A DNA stretch of 13,944 nt from Sedimentisphaerales bacterium (GTDB taxonomy: Bacteria; Planctomycetota; Phycisphaerae; Sedimentisphaerales; Anaerobacaceae): NCBI GenBank assembly GCA_016933985.1, contig JAFGTU010000351.1:1-13944 (forward strand), given 5' to 3'. Numbering within the stretch: the stretch's first letter is position 1; each line of letters starts with the position of its first letter. Made by a program: the position numbers and the translations under genes. Under the pieces are notes generated by a model. It saw only the letters and a list, made by a program, of their open reading frames with translations, had not been told where the DNA came from and made no database searches. Of the stretch, positions 7,871 through 13,944 are shown piece by piece.

Positions 7871-8371
7871 TTACTTATTGGGCCGACAGTCTATTATTCT
7901 TTTCCCTGCGAGGTTGGTAATTGCCTTCTTGGTCTTTCGGGCGCTTCGGCCGAGGATTCTGGCAATGTCTTTCGGGTCGGTAACGCCGTGTTCGTACAGC
8001 GATGCTACCTCCAAGTTGAAAAACTTGACTTGGACAATGCTCGTTGCCGCGGTGCCCAAGAGTGCTCCGATTAAAGCGCCGGTTCTCGCGAAATTCGAAG
8101 GCATATCCTGCCATTGCCTTAATTGCTCGAGATCCAGGAAATCTATGGTATGGCGAATATCATCGGCGTGGACACCGCCGATATACCGCGCCATTAGTGA
8201 GCCGACGACCAAACCAATGTAGATTCCAAAGGCATATGCCACAACCGTCTCTACAAGCGACAATAACTTGTCGATAATATGCCCGCTTGGCATGATCTCA
8301 CTGACGAGGTTTGAGAAGTCTCCACCGATGATGCCCTTTGTTTCAGCTTGGATGTGCGTATCGCTTTTCAT
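7871..8371 (-). CDS. Two-TM membrane protein with C-terminal HTH-like segment
   Basis: This is a 166-aa protein of no family I recognise. The ATG at 8371 is preceded by GGTGG at a suitable distance. A hydrophilic N-terminus (1-30) is followed by hydrophobic helix 1 (about 40-64, ETVVAYAFGIYIGLVVGSLM), a polar loop with an acidic helix (70-93), and hydrophobic helix 2 (about 96-115, glycine-rich TGALIGALLGTAATSIV). The basic C-terminal tail (121-160) reads LYEHGVTDPKDIARILGRS followed by ARKTKKAITNL. This has the spacing of a helix-turn-helix of the kind that recognises DNA in sigma-4 or MarR-like proteins. It could be a membrane-bound transcription regulator. It is convergent with the kinase and divergent from the sigma-factor operon, with 308 bp between the two starts, so control of that operon is plausible but only inferred. 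Confidence 0.7.
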   Translation of the reverse strand: MKSDTHIQAETKGIIGGDFSNLVSEIMPSGHIIDKLLSLVETVVAYAFGIYIGLVVGSLMARYIGGVHADDIRHTIDFLDLEQLRQWQDMPSNFARTGALIGALLGTAATSIVQVKFFNLEVASLYEHGVTDPKDIARILGRSARKTKKAITNLAGKRIIDCRPNK

Positions 8372-8537
8372 GATTCCACCATCAATAGGTTTTCATGGCC
8401 ACTCGGATCGGCCACAGCGGCCAAATCACAGATGCCTTTCATAACTCGATACGCCACCAGTTTGCCTGTGCTGCGCCAACCGCACAAAAAGGGGCGCTCT
8501 TTCAAAGGCTTGGGGCTTTTTGAATGTTTTTGCATTG

Positions 8538-8566
8538 TTGAAATAGGCCCATATAGATTGTATAAT
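8538..8566 (+). promoter_or_regulatory. Sigma-70-type promoter for the sigma-factor operon
   Basis: TTGAAA (8538-8543) and a consensus TATAAT (8561-8566) are separated by 17 bp. Transcription would begin near 8573 and leave a leader of about 107 nt before the ATG at 8680. This is the best -35/-10 pair I saw in the window and implies housekeeping-type transcription of the operon. The rest of the 8372-8679 gap shows only short GC-rich dyads (around 8398-8425) without a clear role. Confidence 0.65.
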
Positions 8567-8679
8567 CTGTTGCTGTAGACCTTACCGGTGTCGGGTTGCT
8601 GCAGATGTGATTGACGCCGGCTTTTCTATGCTGATGATGCAAGGCAATTTAACTCGTAGTCGCAGTGATTTGAGGAAAA

Positions 8680-9456
8680 ATGGCCAAACGTAAGCGAGAA
8701 ACAACGATGGGAGGGACAAAGGGTTCGTTCGGGACGACACACTGGTCCGATATCGCCAAAGCCAAGACACACGATGAGGAGCGGCGGCGAGCCAGCGTCA
8801 ACAACCTAATGGAGCGATACTGGAAACCTGTCTATTGCCATTTGACGACACACAAGGGGTATAGCAATGAAAACGCTAAGGATCTGACCCAAGGATTTTT
8901 TTGTGAGATAGTCTGGGGGCGGGAGTTGATTCAGCATGCAGACCAGGAGAAAGGCCGGTTTCGGACGTTCTTATTGACAGCTCTGGACCGGTATGTGACG
9001 AGCGTCTATCGCAAGGAAACGGCGAAGAAACGGCTCCCGAAGCGTGGGCTGGCGCAACTGGACGCAATCTGCCTTCCCGACATGCCAATAGACAAATCAG
9101 GGGCGAAACCGGAACTGGCGTTCAATTACGCCTGGGCAACGAATCTGCTGGACCAGGTATTGGCCAAGATCCAGGAAGAGTACTGCAATACTGGTAGGGC
9201 AGTTTACTGGGGGGTCTTCCAGCTCAAAATTCTGGCGCCTGTCTTTGAGAATGCTGAAGCCCCATCTTTGGAAAAGATATGCAAGAAATATGCGGTTGAA
9301 AGCGAAAAAAGGGCTTCCAACATGGTGATAACGGTCAAACGCCGGTTCGCGTCCGTGCTCAGACAGGAATTGCGGCAGTTCGTGCAGTCGGACTCAGAGG
9401 TTGAGGACGAATTTCGGGCACTTGTTGAAATTCTTTCGGAAGGCGGCGCAGCCTGA
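8680..9456 (+). CDS. RNA polymerase sigma-70/ECF-type sigma factor of the planctomycete FGTTxW type
   Basis: The 258-aa protein directs RNA polymerase to specific promoters. Near the N-terminus is FGTTHWSDI (17-25), which matches the TTRWS motif of the large ECF-like sigma family common in Planctomycetota. Sigma-2 follows: ERYWKPVYCHL (45-55), NAKDLTQGFF (65-74), then KGRFRTFLLTALDRYV (91-106). The sigma-4 part is about 165-235 (SLEKICKKYAVESEKRASNM, then VITVKRRFASVLRQEL), ending with the family's VEDEFRALVEIL tail. The ATG at 8680 has GAGG four bases upstream, slightly close; an internal ATG at 8707 has no better site. No anti-sigma factor is recognisable. In related genomes such sigma factors often lie near Ser/Thr kinases, which fits the kinase upstream. 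It is likely the first gene of an operon with the next two. Confidence 0.88.
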   Translation: MAKRKRETTMGGTKGSFGTTHWSDIAKAKTHDEERRRASVNNLMERYWKPVYCHLTTHKGYSNENAKDLTQGFFCEIVWGRELIQHADQEKGRFRTFLLTALDRYVTSVYRKETAKKRLPKRGLAQLDAICLPDMPIDKSGAKPELAFNYAWATNLLDQVLAKIQEEYCNTGRAVYWGVFQLKILAPVFENAEAPSLEKICKKYAVESEKRASNMVITVKRRFASVLRQELRQFVQSDSEVEDEFRALVEILSEGGAA

Positions 9457-9539
9457 TGGGGTATTCTGCGTATCGCCTGGTGGAACAAGCACATTCTTGC
9501 GATAACGTGAATCTTGCTGATGCTGAGAAGTAGGTGCGA

Positions 9540-10052
9540 ATGAAAAAAGAAACAACGACTCATGGCTTGAGCCTCAAGAAAGTGGTCGAGCTTCTCAATA
9601 TTGGTTCAGACGTCGGTACCGATCGCGGCGACACGGATCAAGATAAGACCGATCTTCTGAACGACAGGCTCAGCCAGACTCTCCCCCTGTACGAAGATGA
9701 ACCGCGGAAGAAAAGTAAACAATTGAGCCGCACGATTGCGGTTCTGTCCGGCGAGCCAATAGGCAAGCTGCTGCAGGATCCTAAGACCGAGCTCTCTATC
9801 ATCAAGGTAATAAAGGAGCATGGAAGAAAGCTGGCTGACCGGAGCAAATCAGAAGCCGAGCACCAGGTGGCCAATACGATTTACTTCGCGGCGATCGCAC
9901 ATGCTCTGGTCTTCAAGAAGGAGACGATCACAAGGTTCTCGAAGGAAGACCTCCGCCAGGCGTTCGATCGTGTGTCCCAGGAGAACTGGATACCCGAGTG
10001 GCTTCTGGAGCTTTTTGCACAAGCTAGCCATCGTATTCAAAGTGCGACGTAA
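9540..10052 (+). CDS. Helical cytoplasmic protein of unknown function, second gene of the sigma operon
   Basis: The protein is 170 aa from the ATG at 9540, which has a weak AGG five bases upstream; a GTG two codons earlier is an alternative start. Residues 1-60 are polar and probably flexible (DVGTDRGDTDQDKTDLLNDR). Residues 66-165 form a compact, predicted all-helical region: IAVLSGEPIGKLLQDP, then LSIIKVIKEHGRKLA, SEAEHQVANTIYFAAIAHAL and EDLRQAFDRVSQENWIPEWL. I believe similar small proteins occur beside sigma factors in Phycisphaerae, but I cannot name the family. There is no TM helix, signal peptide or catalytic motif. The gap to the sigma gene is 83 bp and to the next gene 31 bp, consistent with one transcript. 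A role in modulating the sigma factor is possible but not shown by sequence. Confidence 0.75.
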   Translation: MKKETTTHGLSLKKVVELLNIGSDVGTDRGDTDQDKTDLLNDRLSQTLPLYEDEPRKKSKQLSRTIAVLSGEPIGKLLQDPKTELSIIKVIKEHGRKLADRSKSEAEHQVANTIYFAAIAHALVFKKETITRFSKEDLRQAFDRVSQENWIPEWLLELFAQASHRIQSAT

Positions 10053-10083
10053 TGATGAAGAAGGTGTCGTTGGGGAAATGCAT

Positions 10084-10845
10084 ATGGTATCGAGAATAGT
10101 CAATCCTGGATTTATCAAATGCGACGATGGGGCCAGTATCCCTGTGCCTGCCATTAAGAGAAGCGAGGGTGTCGATAGGACTGCAATCTCTGCTAAAGAC
10201 GATAACCAGGCTCGGCCGGCGATTACTCTCGAGGAATGTCTATTTTCGGCTATTCATCTGGTCATGTTTCTGGGGCTGATTGTGGTGTCTATTGTAGCCG
10301 GACTGGGGATTATTGGTGTATGGCCAAAGTGGGCGGAACAATTCGGCCCTCAAATCAATATCGGCGTTTTAGCCGGACGATGGATTATTAGTATATGGAC
10401 AAGGTTGGCAGAAGAATTCGGTCCTCAAATCAATATCGCTGTTCTTGTGACTGGTTGCGTCGTTACCACAATAGTAGTTTTCATCTGGAAAGGCTTTCGG
10501 AATTCTAAGTGCAGCGGAACGCTCAGGATCGTTTTTGTTATGGTACTTGTGCTGTTAAGCCTGTTTGTTGTGGGTAACCTGGAATCCACTGGTAAGGGTT
10601 TTGTTAATGAGATAGATTCCGCGAAAAGTCTCAACAAAGAAGTCGGCGATGTACCAGGTGGTTCGATAGTGTTGCTGTTTGGATTCTTCCTATGGCTACC
10701 AATGTTATTGGGGTATATCGCAGCACACGTGGCATACTATGTATTGCTGTTGTTCGGTGTAGTGGGGGTCTGTATCATCTATCTTATATTGGCGAAGGTG
10801 ATAAACCTAAGTCGTCGCAGGCCGACGCCTACATCTGGAAGATGA
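10084..10845 (+). CDS. Multi-spanning membrane protein with an internal duplication, third gene of the sigma operon
   Basis: I start at ATG 10084 (253 aa) because GGGG lies eight bases upstream; ATG 10078 is an in-frame alternative. The same frame is open far into the preceding gene, which is not meaningful. A polar N-terminus of 50 residues (RIVNPGFIKCDDGASIPVPA) is followed by hydrophobic helices at about 53-79, 117-136, 147-164, 193-212 and 214-240, and a basic tail (SRRRPTPTSGR). Between the first two helices the segment WAEQFGPQINIGVL is repeated 25 residues later as LAEEFGPQINIAVL. I know no family match. By position it could anchor signalling to the membrane or act on the sigma factor, but it lacks a zinc-binding anti-sigma motif (HxxxCxxC), so that is speculation. 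Confidence 0.72.
   Translation: MVSRIVNPGFIKCDDGASIPVPAIKRSEGVDRTAISAKDDNQARPAITLEECLFSAIHLVMFLGLIVVSIVAGLGIIGVWPKWAEQFGPQINIGVLAGRWIISIWTRLAEEFGPQINIAVLVTGCVVTTIVVFIWKGFRNSKCSGTLRIVFVMVLVLLSLFVVGNLESTGKGFVNEIDSAKSLNKEVGDVPGGSIVLLFGFFLWLPMLLGYIAAHVAYYVLLLFGVVGVCIIYLILAKVINLSRRRPTPTSGR
10306..10455 (+). repeat. 75-bp tandem duplication inside the membrane protein gene
   Basis: Two 25-codon units (10306-10380 and 10381-10455) encode GIIGVW, then WAEQFGPQINIGVLAG, and WIISIW, then LAEEFGPQINIAVLVTG. DNA similarity is clear, for example attcggccctcaaatcaata at 10341 against attcggtcctcaaatcaata at 10416. The duplication is in frame and adds a second copy of an interfacial loop. Confidence 0.8.
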
Positions 10846-10963
10846 TATCGACACCAAGCATAGATTGCTCCACTGATTTCTCTGTATGCTGATGGAAGCA
10901 GCTTATTGCTTCGTCCTGGCGTCTTGTCGTGGCTTTCTGATTGGCAGGCCGGTACTATCTCGT

Positions 10964-11003
10964 TGCCAAGCCGGCGTAGCTGCCAACCTGCTTGGCATTT
11001 TTT
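10964..11003 (+). terminator. Intrinsic terminator of the sigma operon, overlapping a second stem
   Basis: TGCCAAGC (10964-10971) pairs perfectly with GCTTGGCA (10990-10997), followed directly by six Ts (10998-11003). It lies about 120 bp after the last operon gene. Part of its left arm is the loop of an upstream stem: TTGGCAG and GCCGG (10941-10952) pair with CCGGC (10971-10975) and CTGCCAA (10980-10986). The two stems could therefore form a pseudoknot or compete. Confidence 0.75.
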
Positions 11004-11247
11004 GGACCGTTTGCGGAAGATTTTATGGTTGACGTACACTGATTCATAGGAGTCCATTTTTGCTGCGGCATTGATGGCTTTTAGTAGAAGAAACTCTGTC
11101 TATCGCCAATAAACATGCAGGTCGAAGCCGGTCAAGATGGTCATATCAAATGTAAAGGCTATTACCCTCCCAAACCACCTCGTCGATCCATATAGGAAAG
11201 CCCATCTAAGGCGCCGGATTTTCCGCTCAATCATCCTTATTGTGCAC

Positions 11248-11273
11248 ATCGGGCCCAATTTCGCCCGATTTTT
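11248..11273 (+). terminator. Second plus-strand terminator-like hairpin
   Basis: ATCGGGC (11248-11254) and GCCCGAT (11263-11269) form a 7-bp stem around an 8-nt loop, followed by a run of Ts to 11273. GCAC and GTGC outside could extend it. No annotated gene ends here, so it may terminate a short RNA or readthrough from the operon upstream. Confidence 0.5.
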
Positions 11274-11317
11274 GGTGCAGAGCCGAAAAGTATAAATAGG
11301 TGCCCTCAAATTTTAAC

Positions 11318-11353
11318 ATGGCCTTGACCACCATGTCCCGCGGTCAAGGCCAT
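11318..11353. repeat. 12-bp inverted repeat upstream of the winged-helix gene
   Basis: ATGGCCTTGACC (11318-11329) and GGTCAAGGCCAT (11342-11353) are perfect inverted copies with a 12-nt spacer, ending 34 bp before the winged-helix start. The position suits an operator for that protein or an RNA hairpin in its leader. No T-tract follows. Confidence 0.55.
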
Positions 11354-11387
11354 ATTTCGCATTAAAGGGCCGGGGTGAAAATGTAAC

Positions 11388-11858
11388 GTGACAGAACCAA
11401 CGAAGATGGACTTCCAACACAGGCGAATCAGTCAGGTATCTGACTTTACAGAGCTAGTTGAGACGCTCTTTCCGGGCAATCGGAACCAGCAGTATGCGGC
11501 AGCGTGCATATTCCTTGAGCTAAAATGGACCAACAGCATAGTGCCCCACTTAGCATATATCGAGTCCAAATACAATGTATCGCGAAGAATCCTTCAAAGA
11601 GCCCGAGCCAAGCTTTCGCGGCTCGGGCTCATCGAGCATATCAGCTATCTCAACAGTCGGTATGGTGGGCAGCATGGGTGGAAGCTGTCGAGCCGGTTTG
11701 AGGGGGCGTTGAGGATGTTGGCGGAGAAGTGCGCCGGTTTTCGGGTCGCCAAGGCCGGCTCCAAAGAGAAGGAAAGGACGTTGGCAGGGCTGATGGATGC
11801 GAGACGTAGTGCGATACGCACTGAGCAGGTCGATGAAGCGAAAGGTGAAACACATTGA
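11388..11858 (+). CDS. Winged-helix DNA-binding protein
   Basis: The 156-aa protein starts at GTG 11388; an in-frame ATG at 11406 is possible, and neither has a strong ribosome site. Residues about 34-110 read as a winged helix: AAACIFLELKW (helix 1), AYIESKYNVSRRILQRARAK (helix-turn-helix), LSRLGLIEHI, then a glycine-containing wing (NSRYGGQHGWKLS). The C-terminal 40 residues are charged and probably flexible. It likely binds DNA as a transcriptional regulator, though a replication- or element-linked HTH cannot be ruled out. Its stop overlaps the start of the following small membrane gene by four bases, so the two are translationally coupled. A 12-bp inverted repeat just upstream is a candidate autoregulatory operator. 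The family is not recognised. Confidence 0.7.
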   Translation: MTEPTKMDFQHRRISQVSDFTELVETLFPGNRNQQYAAACIFLELKWTNSIVPHLAYIESKYNVSRRILQRARAKLSRLGLIEHISYLNSRYGGQHGWKLSSRFEGALRMLAEKCAGFRVAKAGSKEKERTLAGLMDARRSAIRTEQVDEAKGETH

Positions 11859-12091
11859 ATGAAACGAAATCAAGATGGGTGATGGTTCTGCTTGTGCTGC
11901 TCTTGGCAGCACTGATAGCCAATGCGGCCATTATGTTGAAATCCGTGCGGTCAAGGCCATGTTTGGCAATACCAACGCGGTTTGTTCTGGAGTATCCCGA
12001 TTGTGCTGAGAAGCTTGTTCAAGTCGCGAATGTGTCGGGGGTGAGGATTGTGTCAAATGTTAGGCTCGCCTCCAAACCGGCGGAAACATAA
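11855..12091 (+). CDS. Small single-TM membrane protein coupled to the winged-helix gene
   Basis: The 78-aa frame begins with TTG at 11855, inside the TTGA overlap with the previous stop. AAAGGTG lies eight bases upstream, which supports this unusual start. A short polar N-terminus (NETKSRW) precedes one hydrophobic helix (about residues 9-31, VMVLLVLLLAALIANAAIML). The rest is a soluble tail with two Cys (residues 36 and 50) and a probable beta segment (GVRIVSNVRL). By the positive-inside rule, the Arg and Lys residues on both sides leave topology unclear. It could be a membrane partner of the winged-helix protein. No homologue is recognised. It ends nine bases from the stop of the convergent DUF488 gene. 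Confidence 0.6.
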   Translation: MNETKSRWVMVLLVLLLAALIANAAIMLKSVRSRPCLAIPTRFVLEYPDCAEKLVQVANVSGVRIVSNVRLASKPAET

Positions 12092-12100
12092 AACAGGATT

Positions 12101-12517
12101 CTATTCGATATGCTCCACTTCATAGCCTGTTGCTGCCAGATAATCCGCAATATTCTTCCGATGACAGCGAACAGCAGACTTCTCGGCACACATAAGACAA
12201 AATGGCGTGGGGACTCGCAGAAGCCGTTCCAGCAAGATATCCGCCGCCTGGTCCATCAGGCGTCGATATCTGCTTTCCCAATCATCGAATTCCAGGAACA
12301 CGTTGCCAAGCTCAACAAAAGAGAAATATTGAATGCCGGCATCGCCAAGCAGCCTTTGAATGCCCTTTTGGGGATCCTTGGTTCTTGCATATGTCCCCAT
12401 GCTTGAGTGTTCAGGGCGCAGGCGAACATCGACGATTGCCTTGACACCCTTTTCTTTGAGAAGGCTGATGAATTCATCTGGCTTTCTGCCGCCGTAGCCT
12501 ACCGTATATGCCTTCAT
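12101..12517 (-). CDS. DUF488 family protein
   Basis: I place the start at the second Met (12517, 138 aa) because TGGAG lies about nine bases upstream of it. The first Met (12532) has only pyrimidine-rich sequence before it. The protein shows the DUF488 signature throughout: YTVGYGGRKPDEFISLL (4-20), IVDVRLRP (28-35), GIQYFSFVELGN (61-72), FCLMCAEKSAVRCHR (106-120) and a closing YEVEHI. The Cys residues in CAEK and CHR and the Asp-Val-Arg motif are all present. The family's biochemical role is not established; nucleic-acid-related functions have been suggested from gene context. Its neighbour, divergent across 290 bp, is a radical SAM protein, and the two probably act together. Confidence 0.88.
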   Translation of the reverse strand: MKAYTVGYGGRKPDEFISLLKEKGVKAIVDVRLRPEHSSMGTYARTKDPQKGIQRLLGDAGIQYFSFVELGNVFLEFDDWESRYRRLMDQAADILLERLLRVPTPFCLMCAEKSAVRCHRKNIADYLAATGYEVEHIE

Positions 12518-12568
12518 CTTTTCGGGCTCCATCTGAAGGAAAGAAGCAGATGTTGTTCACCACCGCCA

Positions 12569-12598
12569 TTATAGGGTGCGGATACCGCTTATGATAAG
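12569..12598 (-). promoter_or_regulatory. Promoter of the DUF488 gene
   Basis: On the minus strand TTATCA (12598-12593) and a consensus TATAAT (12574-12569) are separated by 18 bp, about 50 bp before the DUF488 start. The spacer contains the short palindrome GCGGTATCCGC (12589-12579), a possible regulator site. A TATAAT on the plus strand at 12694-12699 might serve the divergent radical SAM gene but has no good -35. Confidence 0.5.
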
Positions 12599-12807
12599 GT
12601 TTTGTTGATGATGCAATGACTTATGGATTTGGCGAGACATTGGAAAACCATCGGTTTGTCAGCCACACGTCAGGCAATCACGTTGAAGAGCTGTATAATG
12701 TGTTTATCGACGAAGCACATTGAATATCGGCAACAGGGCCGCCAGATGCGGGCTTACCTGTTGCCTCCGAAATAGTGATATCAAGGCATGTGCTGGAGAA
12801 AACGACA

Positions 12808-13920
12808 ATGAACGAGCAGATAGAGGAAGCGGTAGAGAGCATTAACACCCGTCCGGGCTTTGCTAGAAATGGAAAGCCATTCGACCACGTTGTTGTGGCC
12901 AAGGTTGCCAACGGCGCATATAGGCTTGAATGTGTACCGGCGGGAATCCTCGGAACAGCACGTCCCATCGAAGTATACCGAGCTAAGCGAGCCAGAAATA
13001 ATATCATAAAGCCCTGGCAGCCCGGTACGGACGATGAAAGTTATTGCCCGGCCCATTGGGCTGACATTGCCATCGGCCGCGGAGCCTGTGGATTCAGGTG
13101 CAGGGCATGTTTCTTGATGCTTACGCATCGGACATTCTGTGATCCTTCACGCCATGTACTGTACGAAAATGTTGATGACTATGAAATTATGGTGCTAAAA
13201 GAGTTGATCCGAGCCGGCAAAAATCTGGGCCTTGGGATCGATTGCAGCGATTCTCTGCTCTATGAGGGAGTGACCGGCCATGCTCGCCGTTTGATTCCCC
13301 TGTTTGCCAGCAAGGACACAAATCCGCACGGACGAAAGCTCATTCTGCTTACGAAGAGCACGAACGTGCATTACCTGGAAGGATTGCCCACGGCAAATGT
13401 GCTTATGACCTTCAGTCTAAACCCGGAACCGATTGCGAACCTTTGGGAAGGCAAGTGGAACGACGGTGTGCGTATCACACCTGCCATTATGGACCGTCTT
13501 GAGGCATCGAAAAGGGCACAGAGGATGGGATTTGAGGTCCGGTGGCGGATTGATCCAATTCTGCCGGTCGATAAATGGCAAGAGGTCTACCGTGAGTTCC
13601 TGTTTGCCGCGGCGGCAGACGGTCATCGACCGACTCGCATCACACTCGGTACTTATCGTGAAATGGGAAGGTCTCTGCTGACAATTGCTGCCAAGTGGGG
13701 CTTGCCGCCAATGGAATTCGTTCCCGGTAATCTCTCCAAGGACGGCATGCATTATCATTTGCCGGACGAGCAGAGGGTCGACATCTATCAGCACCTATCA
13801 GACTTCATCACAGCAGCCTGGCAGCACACCGGCAATGCACCGGTAGTTGCTCTATGTAAGGAGACCAAAACGATACGGGAAGCTCTGGGCGTTACGCATA
13901 GTCATTGTAATTGTGAATAG
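12808..13920 (+). CDS. Radical SAM protein, spore photoproduct lyase-like family
   Basis: I start at ATG 12808 (370 aa) because GGAG lies nine bases upstream; a GTG at 12775 without such a site would add 11 residues. GACGFRCRACF contains the CxxxCxxC cluster motif (Cys94, 98, 101) that binds the 4Fe-4S cluster used to cleave SAM. Downstream are features of the SPL-like group: GIDCSDSL (143-150), LLTKSTNVHYLEGL, a TFSLNPEP segment and WRIDPILPVDKWQEVYREF. The protein ends in HCNCE, two further cysteines. True spore photoproduct lyase repairs thymine dimers in endospores; this organism is not expected to form spores, so the substrate is probably different. It is divergent from DUF488, a partner I believe recurs in other genomes. 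The family is clear, the exact reaction not. Confidence 0.85.
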   Translation: MNEQIEEAVESINTRPGFARNGKPFDHVVVAKVANGAYRLECVPAGILGTARPIEVYRAKRARNNIIKPWQPGTDDESYCPAHWADIAIGRGACGFRCRACFLMLTHRTFCDPSRHVLYENVDDYEIMVLKELIRAGKNLGLGIDCSDSLLYEGVTGHARRLIPLFASKDTNPHGRKLILLTKSTNVHYLEGLPTANVLMTFSLNPEPIANLWEGKWNDGVRITPAIMDRLEASKRAQRMGFEVRWRIDPILPVDKWQEVYREFLFAAAADGHRPTRITLGTYREMGRSLLTIAAKWGLPPMEFVPGNLSKDGMHYHLPDEQRVDIYQHLSDFITAAWQHTGNAPVVALCKETKTIREALGVTHSHCNCE

Positions 13921-13944
13921 CCCAGTGATCATATGATACACAAT

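Larger units (their letters stand above)
10846..11387. other. 542-bp gene-free region with three hairpins
   Basis: No reading frame here has a ribosome site or convincing composition. The region holds a structured terminator (10941-11003), a second terminator-like hairpin (11248-11273) and a 12-bp dyad (11318-11353). A TATAAA at 11291-11296 could be a -10 box for the next gene but lacks a clear -35. Confidence 0.55.

Noticed and set aside
8491..8520. GC-rich run ending in TTTTT as a terminator
   Set aside because: No stem can be formed by the bases before the T-run, and no gene ends there.
9820..10083. Upstream extension of the third operon gene into the second
   Set aside because: The extension is an alternative frame of the preceding gene; the ribosome site at 10072 favours the start at 10084.
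11137..11295. A 52-codon plus-strand frame in the gap before the winged-helix gene
   Set aside because: There is no ribosome site, composition is random-looking, and it runs through the second terminator hairpin.
11340..11960. The 14-mer gcggtcaaggccat occurs at 11340 and 11947 as a possible direct repeat
   Set aside because: One copy is coding in the small membrane gene, the match is short, and no insertion or target-site structure surrounds it.

Overview
The window most likely comes from a member of the Planctomycetota, probably Phycisphaerae or a Sedimentisphaerales-like lineage. This is inferred from protein architecture, not from a database search. The pointers are a PASTA-less membrane Ser/Thr kinase fused to a long WD40 array and a pseudopilin-like tail, a kinase-associated type of sigma-70/ECF factor, a secreted propeller with a planctomycete-style C-terminal beta domain, and a TpsB-like POTRA protein. 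There are no rRNA or tRNA genes, CRISPR arrays, transposases or integrases.

Layout. 1-1108: a TPR protein built from 204-bp double repeats, open at the window edge. 1357-2376: an exported POTRA-like protein without a barrel, followed by a hairpin shared with the convergent secreted beta-propeller gene (2471-3610, minus). 3657-3923: a doubtful small membrane ORF just ahead of the main gene. 3936-7745: a 1269-aa Ser/Thr kinase with one TM helix, 14 near-identical WD40 repeats and a pseudopilin-like C-terminus. 7871-8371 (minus): a two-TM protein with a C-terminal HTH-like segment, divergent from a probable three-gene operon (8680-10845) that encodes a sigma factor, a helical protein of unknown function and a multi-TM protein. 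That operon has a good sigma-70-type promoter (TTGAAA, 17 bp, TATAAT) and ends about 120 bp downstream at a strong hairpin with a T6 tract. 10846-11387: a gene-free stretch with three hairpins, two of them terminator-like. 11388-12091: a winged-helix protein overlapping a 78-aa membrane protein. 12101-12517 (minus): a DUF488 protein. 12808-13920: a radical SAM protein of the spore photoproduct lyase-like family, divergent from DUF488.

How the genes may work together. The kinase, the membrane HTH protein and the sigma operon look like a membrane-to-transcription signalling locus. The WD40 and TPR arrays are probably protein-binding surfaces that are still expanding by duplication. Their variable positions lie where fungal HET-type WD40 recognition repeats vary. 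The DUF488/SPL-like pair is a separate two-gene unit, plausibly concerned with nucleic-acid repair or modification. The functional links between genes are inference; the domain calls come from motifs visible in the translations.
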